DNA of 39,012 bases, taken from JBGPYB01 sp041493035 (GTDB lineage: Bacteria > Acidobacteriota > Vicinamibacteria > Fen-336). Each line of letters begins with the position of its first letter. Positions within the stretch are counted from its first letter, which is position 1. The position numbers and the translations under genes were made by a program. This document shows positions 32,807-39,012 of this stretch, piece by piece. The stretch lies in contig JBGPYB010000025.1 in NCBI GenBank assembly GCA_041493035.1, positions 1 to 39,012 on the forward strand. The letters are read 5' to 3'. Under the pieces are notes generated by a model. The model was not told where the DNA came from, made no database searches, and was given only the letters and a program-made list of their open reading frames with translations.

Positions 32807-33805
32807 ATGCTCGGCCTCTTCTGGAACCGCGATGAGCGCCGGCTGCGGGCGCTCTGTCGCATCGTCTCCTGTCTGCTCGGCGCGGGCACCCTCGGCGGGC
32901 TCCTCTACTTGAGCGTCCAAGCCGCGATGCGACTCGGCGTACCGTCGCTCTTCTTCCACCGCCCGCTCTCGATGTTCCTCGGCGTCTGGGCCCAGTTGGG
33001 GATCGTGGCGATCGCGGTCGCCGTGGCCACGCGGTGGGTCGACCGCAGACCGCTTGGAGATCTGGGTCTCGGGTTGTCGCGGCCGTTCATCCACGACTTC
33101 GTCGCCGGCCTGGCCCTGGGCGGGCTCCTCATGACCCTCGTCTTCGGCCTCGAGTGGAGCATGGGGTGGGTCCGTGTCACCGGCCTCTTTCGCAGCGACT
33201 GGGGACGTCCCTTTGCGCTAACCATCCTCGGTCCCGTCGTCGTCTTCCTGGCGGTCGGCTTCCTCGAGGAACTGTTCTCCCGCGGCTACCTGCTGCGAAA
33301 CCTGTCGGAGGGCCTGCGGATCGGCCCGCTCGGCCCGCGGGCGGCGCTCGTGATGGGATGCGTCCTGTCGTCGGTGTCCTTCGGCCTCGGCCATGCCCGC
33401 AACCCGGGCGCCACGCCGGTGAGTACCTTCAACATCATGCTGGCCGGCATCCTCTTGTCCCTCGGCTACATGCTCACCGGCCGACTGGCGCTGTCGATCG
33501 GCCTGCACATCTCGTGGAACTTCGTCCAGTGCAGCGTCTTCGGTTTCGCCGTGAGCGGGATGACGCTGCTGCGCACCAGCGTCATCGCCACCGAGCAGAC
33601 CGGGCCCGAGATCTGGACGGGTGGAGCCTTCGGTCCCGAGGGCGGGCTCGTCGGCGTGTTGGCCGTCCTGCTCGGGATCTTCCTCATCGGCGTGTGGGTC
33701 CAGCTCCGGTACGGCCACGCCGCGCTGCACGTGGCGCTTCTCGATCCCCCGGCACACGCACCCCAGGCCGTCCCCGAGGGGCCGACCGAGCCGGCGGAGG
33801 CGTGA
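32807..33805 (+). CDS. CPBP-family intramembrane metalloprotease
   Basis: The 332-aa membrane protein has about eight helices and the three family motifs: EELFSRGYLLR (about 148-158, EExxxR), FGLGHARNPG (about 189-198, FxxxH) and HISWNF (about 228). CPBP (Abi/Rce1-like) proteases cleave membrane peptides or prenylated proteins; the target here is unknown. The C-terminal tail is Pro/Ala-rich. It is 1 bp from the next gene, suggesting co-transcription with the permease. Confidence 0.88.
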   Translation: MLGLFWNRDERRLRALCRIVSCLLGAGTLGGLLYLSVQAAMRLGVPSLFFHRPLSMFLGVWAQLGIVAIAVAVATRWVDRRPLGDLGLGLSRPFIHDFVAGLALGGLLMTLVFGLEWSMGWVRVTGLFRSDWGRPFALTILGPVVVFLAVGFLEELFSRGYLLRNLSEGLRIGPLGPRAALVMGCVLSSVSFGLGHARNPGATPVSTFNIMLAGILLSLGYMLTGRLALSIGLHISWNFVQCSVFGFAVSGMTLLRTSVIATEQTGPEIWTGGAFGPEGGLVGVLAVLLGIFLIGVWVQLRYGHAALHVALLDPPAHAPQAVPEGPTEPAEA

Positions 33806-33806
33806 G

Positions 33807-35411
33807 TTGAACCTCGCCCCGGCTCCCCCGTGGCCGCAGCCCGTTGCTCCCCTCGGCTCGGTCGCGCTCTCGGCCCTGGTCGCGGCGATCCCCCTGATCG
33901 TGGTGCTGGTCCTGATGGGCGGCCTTCGCAAGAGCGGGCTCGTCGCCTCGGCCTGGGGGCTGGGCACCGCGGCGCTCCTGGCCGCGGGCGTGTGGCGCAT
34001 GCCGGTCTCGCTGGCCGCGTGGAGCGTCGTCTACGGTTTCGCCTATGCGGCCTGGTCGATCCTGTGGCTCGTCTTCTGCGCGCTGTGGCTCTACAACCTG
34101 TCAGTCGCGGCGGGCTCCTTCGACCGGCTCCGCCGGTGGATGGAAGGCCATGCGTCCGGCGACCCCTGCATCCAGGCAATCCTGGTGGCGTTCTGCTTCG
34201 GGGCCCTGCTCGAAGGCAGCGCGGGGTTCGGAGCGCCAGTGGCAGTCACCGCGTTCCTGCTGGTGGGGCTCGGATTCGAGGCGCGGAAGGCCGTGGTCGT
34301 CTCCCTGGTCGCCAACACCGCTCCCGTGGCCTTCGGAGGCGTGGGCGTCCCCATCGTCGCGCTGGCCGGAGTGACCGGGCTCGACATCATGAAGCTCTCG
34401 GCGATGGTGGGACGGCAGCTCCCCTTTCTGTCGCTCGTCCTGCCAGCCTATCTGGCCTGGGTCGTCGCGGGCGGCAAGGGCCTACGACGCTCCTGGCCCG
34501 CGGCGCTCGTGGCAGGCGCCAGCTTTGCGGCGGCGCAGTTCGTGGTCTCGAACGTCTGGGGACCGTACGCCACCGACATCCTCAGCTCTCTGTCGTCGAT
34601 CGTGGCGCTGTGGGCCTTCCTTCGCGTCTGGGCAACGCGCGGAGAAGCCCCGGCCGCTGATCCAGCGCACGGGCGGCTTTCGGCTGCTGAAGCGTTCTCG
34701 GCCTGGCTCCCGTGGGCGTCGCTGTCCGTCGTCATGGTGCTGTGGTCCTACTTCAAGCTGTTCCCGCTCGGCCAGATTCCGATTCCAATCCCCCGCCTCC
34801 ACAACGGCGTCCTCATCTCGCTTTACCAGAAGCCCTACGCCGCGGTGTTCACGTTCCAGCCGCTGGCGGCGGGCACGGCCGTCCTGGTCACGACCCTGGT
34901 CACCGCGCTCTGCTTCCGAGTGCGCCCGCGAGTCTTGCTGGAGGCGGGACGCACGACGCTGCGGCAGCTACGGCTGCCGGGCCTCACGGTGCTGTTCATC
35001 GTCGCGCTGGCGTACCTCTACAACTACTCGGGGCTGGCGTATACGCTGGGGGCCGCGGTGGCGGGGCTGGGCAACATCTTTCCGGTGGTGAGCAGCTACC
35101 TCGGCTGGGTCGCCTGCTTCCTGACCGGCAGCGACACCGCAGCGAATCTCCTGTTCGGCAACCTCCAGGTCGCCGCTGCCCATCAACTGCATCTCAATCC
35201 GATTCTGCTGGCCGCCACCAACTCCTCGGGCGCGGTCGCGGGCAAGATGATCTCGCCTCAGAACATCGCGGTGGGCGTCACCACGGTCGGACTGATCGGC
35301 CAGGAGGGGAAGATCCTACACAAGACCTTCTGGCACAGCGTCGTTCTGGCCACGCTCCTCGGGCTGATCGCGTACGCGCAGGCGTACTACGTACCCGGGA
35401 TGGTGCCGTAG
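33807..35411 (+). CDS. L-lactate permease (LctP family) transporter
   Basis: The 534-aa protein has about 12-14 transmembrane helices and strong LctP signatures: GALLEGSAGFGAPVA (about 131-145), ANTAPVAFGGVGVPI (about 168-182) and FLTGSDTAANLLFGNLQ (about 437-453), then SSGAVAGKMISPQNIAV. The family imports lactate or glycolate with protons. The TTG at 33807 starts 1 bp after the protease stop, and no better start is in frame. The dehydrogenase genes that follow, 120 bp away, are a plausible but unproven functional partner. Confidence 0.9.
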   Translation: MNLAPAPPWPQPVAPLGSVALSALVAAIPLIVVLVLMGGLRKSGLVASAWGLGTAALLAAGVWRMPVSLAAWSVVYGFAYAAWSILWLVFCALWLYNLSVAAGSFDRLRRWMEGHASGDPCIQAILVAFCFGALLEGSAGFGAPVAVTAFLLVGLGFEARKAVVVSLVANTAPVAFGGVGVPIVALAGVTGLDIMKLSAMVGRQLPFLSLVLPAYLAWVVAGGKGLRRSWPAALVAGASFAAAQFVVSNVWGPYATDILSSLSSIVALWAFLRVWATRGEAPAADPAHGRLSAAEAFSAWLPWASLSVVMVLWSYFKLFPLGQIPIPIPRLHNGVLISLYQKPYAAVFTFQPLAAGTAVLVTTLVTALCFRVRPRVLLEAGRTTLRQLRLPGLTVLFIVALAYLYNYSGLAYTLGAAVAGLGNIFPVVSSYLGWVACFLTGSDTAANLLFGNLQVAAAHQLHLNPILLAATNSSGAVAGKMISPQNIAVGVTTVGLIGQEGKILHKTFWHSVVLATLLGLIAYAQAYYVPGMVP

Positions 35412-35531
35412 CGGTCGGCGTCCCCCCCGCAAGCCTCACGCCAGTGTCGCTCGCCCCGGCGTGGATCGTCTTGCCTATGGACGCGCTCGAGGCAACCGCG
35501 TTACGGTGGGTTCGCCCCTCGGGAGGGCGCA

Positions 35532-36086
35532 ATGGACGATCCCTATGCCGTGGGCCGGCGAGACTTCCTGAAAGTCGGCGCGACCGCCGCCGCCGTCACG
35601 GCGGTCGGGTGCGCCGGAGCGCCCGGTCGCTGGCGCGCCCTCGGCGAAGCCGAGGCGAAGACCCTCGCAGCCGCATGCGACCGCATCGTGCCCCCCGACG
35701 CCGATCCGGGCGCCGCGCAAGCCGGCGTGGTCGACTTCATCGACCGGCAGCTCGCGGGCGGACAGAGGGACCGTCGCGAGATCTACCGCCAAGGACTCGA
35801 GGCGCTCAACAAGACCGCGCGACGCCGCCACGGCGCTCCCTTCGCCGATCTCGCCCCCGACGTCCAGACGGAATTGCTCCAGGAGGTCGAACATGCCCGG
35901 GTCGATGCGGCGGATTGGGTGGGCGTCGAGCCGGCCGCCTTCTTCGCCCTCCTCGTGGATCACACGATGATGGGTTTCTACGGCGATCCGCGCCACGGCG
36001 GCAACCGCGGCCGGGCGAGTTGGAAGATGGTCGGCCTGCCCGACCCGCCGATCCGCGGCCGGCTTCACGAGCCGGCGAAGAGCTAG
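35532..36086 (+). CDS. Gluconate 2-dehydrogenase subunit 3-family protein (Tat-exported)
   Basis: The 184-aa protein has a twin-arginine signal, GRRDFLKVGATAAAVTAVGC (residues 8-27), ending in a possible lipobox. The remainder fits the small subunit family found with GMC-type membrane dehydrogenases (CDRIVPPDADPGA, then DHTMMGFYGDPRHGGN). Such subunits help to export and hold the flavoprotein, which lacks its own signal. The ATG at 35532 follows GGGAGG. The flavoprotein gene starts 3 bp after its stop. Confidence 0.88.
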   Translation: MDDPYAVGRRDFLKVGATAAAVTAVGCAGAPGRWRALGEAEAKTLAAACDRIVPPDADPGAAQAGVVDFIDRQLAGGQRDRREIYRQGLEALNKTARRRHGAPFADLAPDVQTELLQEVEHARVDAADWVGVEPAAFFALLVDHTMMGFYGDPRHGGNRGRASWKMVGLPDPPIRGRLHEPAKS

Positions 36087-36089
36087 ACG

Positions 36090-37745
36090 GTGGCTCTCCC
36101 GCGCGTCAACGCCGTCGTGGTGGGCTCGGGGGCGGGGGGCGGAGTCGTGGCCTGCGTCCTTGCGGAGGCCGGCCTGAGCGTCGTGCTGCTCGAGCGGGGA
36201 CGGTGGCATTCGCCCTTCGAGGAGCGCAAGGACGACCTCGTCAACCAGCGCAACTCCAGCCTCGGCGTCGCGTACGGACCCGATGAGGAGAAGAACCCGC
36301 GGGTCTTCGTGGACCTCGAGGGGCACGAGCGCGTCGTACGTCCTCGCCAGGGCGAGTACAGCCCCAACGCTGCTTGCGTGGGCGGCGGGACCGTGAGCTA
36401 CGGCGGCCAGGCCTGGCGCTTCATGCCCCAGGACTTCCGGATGCGCTCGACCTACGGGGACGTCGCGGGAGGCACCCTCGAGGACTGGCCGATCGGCTAC
36501 GACGACATGGAGCCCTACTACGAGAAGGCCGAGTACGAGATCGGGGTCTGCGGCGACGTGGAGGCCAACCCGTTCAAAGGGCCGCGCCGCAAGCCGCTGC
36601 CGATGCCTCCCATGTCCCCGACGCGCGAGTACGAGATCCTGAAGCCGGCCGCGCTCCGCCTCGGCCTCCATCCCTTTGACCTGCCCCTCCTCATCAATAG
36701 CGTTCCGCGGGATGGCCGTTCGGCCTGCATGCGGATCCGATGGTGCGTGGGATTCGGCTGCGAGACCGGTGCCAAGAACGGCACCCACAATACGATGATC
36801 CCGCGAGCCCTCGCCACCGCCCATTGCGTGGTGCGCGCACGTTCGGTCGTGAAGGAGGTGGAGGTCGACGAACGGGGCCTGGCGACGGGTGTCGCCTACT
36901 TCGACGAGGACGATCGCCTTCAGGTGCAGCCCGCCGATCTCGTGATCGTTTCGGGTGGCGCCACCGAGTCGGCCCGCCTCCTGCTGCTCTCGAGGAGCCG
37001 CCTCTTCCCGAACGGTCTCGGGAACCGGTACGACTGGGTGGGGCGCAACCTTCAGGGCCACACGTACACCGGCGCCTTCGGCCTCTTCGAACAGGACACC
37101 TACGACGACGTGGGCCCCGGGGCGTGCATCGCGATCTCGGACTACAACCACGGGAACAAAGGTCTGGCCGGCGGCGGCATGCTCGCCAACGAGTTCATCC
37201 GCCTCCCCATTCAGTTCGCGAGCTGGACGCCGCCCGGGACTCCGCGCTGGGGGCAGGCCCACAAGGACTTCATGCGCCGCTACTATCGGCGCCACATCAC
37301 CGTTGTGGGTCCCACGCAGGAGATCCCCCTCTGGGACGCGCGGGTGCAGCTCGACCCCAAGGTGAAGGACCACTGGGGAATCCCGGTCCTGCGCCTTTCC
37401 GGAAGCCGCCACGCCCACTCGATCGAGATCGGCAACCATCAGGCGGCTCGGGCGGCAGAGTGGCTTCGCGAAGCCGGGGCCAGCGTCGTCTACGAGCGCC
37501 GCGCGGGTCCTGGACTCTCGGGTCATCAACACCAGGCCGGCACGTGCCGCATGGGGAACGACCCCAAGACGTCGGTCGTGGACCGCGACTGCCGCGTCCA
37601 CGACATACCCAACGTCTTCGTCATCGACGCGAGCGTCCACGTGACGAACGGCGGCTTCAACCCCGCCCTCACCATCATGGCCAACGCCTTCCGCGCCTCG
37701 GAGCAGATCGTGAAGAACTGGAAGGGCGGCGGCCTCAAGGGCTGA
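36090..37745 (+). CDS. GMC-family flavoprotein dehydrogenase
   Basis: The 551-aa FAD enzyme has the dinucleotide-binding motif VVGSGAGGGVVACVLAEAG (about 8-26), GGGTVSYGGQAWRF (about 99-112) and a C-terminal active-site region with HQHQAGTCRMG (about 474) and NPALTIMANAFR (about 526). It would oxidise an alcohol, aldose or sugar acid in the periplasm, being co-exported with the Tat small subunit. The GTG at 36090 is the start. The cytochrome gene follows 4 bp downstream, giving a complete three-part dehydrogenase. Substrate is not determined. Confidence 0.9.
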   Translation: MALPRVNAVVVGSGAGGGVVACVLAEAGLSVVLLERGRWHSPFEERKDDLVNQRNSSLGVAYGPDEEKNPRVFVDLEGHERVVRPRQGEYSPNAACVGGGTVSYGGQAWRFMPQDFRMRSTYGDVAGGTLEDWPIGYDDMEPYYEKAEYEIGVCGDVEANPFKGPRRKPLPMPPMSPTREYEILKPAALRLGLHPFDLPLLINSVPRDGRSACMRIRWCVGFGCETGAKNGTHNTMIPRALATAHCVVRARSVVKEVEVDERGLATGVAYFDEDDRLQVQPADLVIVSGGATESARLLLLSRSRLFPNGLGNRYDWVGRNLQGHTYTGAFGLFEQDTYDDVGPGACIAISDYNHGNKGLAGGGMLANEFIRLPIQFASWTPPGTPRWGQAHKDFMRRYYRRHITVVGPTQEIPLWDARVQLDPKVKDHWGIPVLRLSGSRHAHSIEIGNHQAARAAEWLREAGASVVYERRAGPGLSGHQHQAGTCRMGNDPKTSVVDRDCRVHDIPNVFVIDASVHVTNGGFNPALTIMANAFRASEQIVKNWKGGGLKG

Positions 37746-37749
37746 CGCG

Positions 37750-38841
37750 ATGAGAGCGCTTCGCCGGCTCCTTCTCGCCGTCGCCACCGCGGGTGCCTTG
37801 GCCTTCCTGGGCCTCGCGGGGACCAGCTCGTACTACGGTGGGGCCGACGGGAAGGGGTGCGCCCGGTGCCACGAGATCCGGCCCATGGTGGACAGCTGGG
37901 CCGCTTCCACCCACCGGTCCGTGGCGTGCAAGGACTGCCACGGCAGCTCTTTCTCCGCGGACCTCCGCATGCACGTCAAGAACCTGGAGCGCGTCTGGCT
38001 CCACGCGCGGGGCCAGACGCCGGAGCAGATCCACATCCGCCACACCGACGTGGGGCCTCTCGTGGAGCGCTGCCGATCCTGCCATGCGCAGGAGTACGGG
38101 GACTGGAGGAGCGGACCCCACGGCACCCGTTACGCCCGGATCTTCCTGGACGAGAAGCACAACACCGGCCAACAGCTCATGGACGACTGCCTGCGCTGCC
38201 ATGGGATGCACTTCGAGGGGGGGATCGCGCGACTGGTGGAGCCCATCGACCGGAAGGGCCCGTGGCGTCTCCGCGACGCGGCGGTCAAGGACGAACCCGC
38301 CATTCCTTGCCTCGCCTGCCACCAGGCCCATCGCAAGGGAGAGCCCTTGCCCGCTCGGGCAGCAGGTGCCCTGCGTCCGGCCTCGACCGAGGAGATCGTC
38401 CGGCCTTCGGTCTCGCTGTACGACCGCCGGGCGCTCGAGCACGTGCCGGTGGCCGACCTGCCGCTGCCGGCGATGCGTGCCGGAGCGCGCGCAGTTCGGG
38501 CGAGCCCGGACCGTCGCCAGGCCCTCTGCTACCAGTGCCATGCGCCCCGCGCCGAGGCCCAGGTCTTCTCGGGCGATGACCGCACGCCCACCGGCGTCCA
38601 TGAGGGACTGAGCTGCCTGGCCTGCCACCAGAAGCACGGGGAATCGACGCGGGCTTCGTGCGCGGGATGCCATCCCCAGCTCTCCAACTGCGGCCGCGAC
38701 GTCGAGACGATGGACACGACCTTTCTGTCGAAAGAGAGCCCACACAACATCCACAGCGTGACGTGCGTCGACTGCCATCCGGCCGGTGTCCCGAAGAAGC
38801 GGGCCGCCGCCGTCAGGGAGTCACGACGGGCAGCTCGATGA
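37750..38841 (+). CDS. Membrane-anchored nine-haem cytochrome c
   Basis: The 363-aa protein has an N-terminal membrane anchor (about 5-25) and nine CxxCH motifs: CARCH (37-41), CKDCH (60-64), then CRSCH, CLRCH, CLACH, CYQCH, CLACH, CAGCH and CVDCH (about 338-342). The N-terminal part resembles NapC/NirT-type quinol-linked cytochromes (KGCARCHEIRPMVDSW). It probably carries electrons from the GMC dehydrogenase to or from the membrane quinone pool or external acceptors. Classical GMC dehydrogenases use a three-haem cytochrome, so nine haems is unusual. The start is ATG at 37750. Confidence 0.9.
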   Translation: MRALRRLLLAVATAGALAFLGLAGTSSYYGGADGKGCARCHEIRPMVDSWAASTHRSVACKDCHGSSFSADLRMHVKNLERVWLHARGQTPEQIHIRHTDVGPLVERCRSCHAQEYGDWRSGPHGTRYARIFLDEKHNTGQQLMDDCLRCHGMHFEGGIARLVEPIDRKGPWRLRDAAVKDEPAIPCLACHQAHRKGEPLPARAAGALRPASTEEIVRPSVSLYDRRALEHVPVADLPLPAMRAGARAVRASPDRRQALCYQCHAPRAEAQVFSGDDRTPTGVHEGLSCLACHQKHGESTRASCAGCHPQLSNCGRDVETMDTTFLSKESPHNIHSVTCVDCHPAGVPKKRAAAVRESRRAAR

Positions 38842-38945
38842 AGCTGGCTGCCGAGGGTGAGGCCGGTGGGCGCTAGCCCGACCTTCGCATCAGTAGCCGG
38901 CCGGTGAGCCGTTCCTTCCCGGATTAGCCTTGGGAAATATAGGCA

Positions 38946-38974
38946 TTGCTTGCCTTCGTTCATTCGGGTATACT
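38946..38974 (+). promoter_or_regulatory. Promoter-like sequence at right edge
   Basis: TTGCTT (38946-38951) and TATACT (38969-38974) are separated by 17 bp. An ATG at 38987 begins a frame (MHIFERTV) that runs off the window. This stretch is more A+T-rich than the rest of the window. The interval 38842-38945 holds no recognisable gene. Confidence 0.35.
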
Positions 38975-39012
38975 ACATGAAAGAAGATGCACATATTCGA
39001 ACGGACGGTCAA

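Noticed and set aside
35475..37787. Long minus-strand open frame across the dehydrogenase genes
   Set aside because: It is antisense to two genes with complete family motifs and has no motif of its own.

Overview
The window is G+C-rich, densely packed bacterial chromosome with short intergenic gaps, many GTG/TTG starts and 4-bp start/stop overlaps. The gene set (CHASE2-serine/threonine kinase, FecR-TPR-barrel receptor, MrfAB-type helicase/exonuclease, circularly permuted ATP-grasp protein, multihaem cytochrome with a GMC dehydrogenase) suggests an environmental, probably uncultured lineage such as Acidobacteriota or a relative. That placement is inference; no rRNA or other phylogenetic marker is present.

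Left end (1-3620), mobile: a short integron-type gene-cassette array reads leftwards (minus strand). Two complete cassettes are delimited by attC-like sites at 2406-2499 and 2970-3071, and the first bases of a third attC lie at 1-18. In each case the 7-base box at the cassette start is the exact reverse complement of the R'' box of that cassette's attC, as expected of excisable cassettes. Cassette 1 encodes a 147-aa class I release-factor homologue whose GGQ domain is missing. Cassette 2 encodes an unknown, possibly exported protein. The third cassette is occupied by an IS91-like element (tyrosine recombinase plus Y2 transposase) in the opposite orientation. No integron integrase is visible.

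3850-13454, pyrimidine locus: a leftward operon runs alkaline-phosphatase-like membrane protein, HAD phosphatase, CsaA-like protein, pyrR, pyrB, pyrC, ATP-grasp protein. It is divergent from pyrK-pyrD-pyrF. carAB and pyrE are not here. Both divergent transcripts seem to have very short leaders.

13459-20169: a cytochrome c-FTR1 iron permease fusion with a glutaredoxin-like protein; a secreted Thr-rich protein; a large multi-spanning membrane protein; and a single-domain response regulator.

20407-27794, probable envelope sensing: a FecR-TPR-outer-membrane-barrel fusion, a secreted Cys-rich protein, and a convergent CHASE2-Ser/Thr kinase, separated by two strong hairpins.

27873-32703: the mrfB-mrfA DNA repair pair, divergent from folE and a hotdog thioesterase.

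32807-38841, membrane transport and oxidation: a CPBP protease, an L-lactate permease-family transporter, and a three-gene periplasmic dehydrogenase (Tat-exported small subunit, GMC flavoprotein, nine-haem cytochrome c). The right edge carries a promoter-like sequence for a gene outside the window.

No tRNA, rRNA or CRISPR array was recognised. A recurring feature is a -10-like hexamer (often TAGACT) only 6-11 nt upstream of the start codon, suggesting frequent leaderless or near-leaderless transcription.
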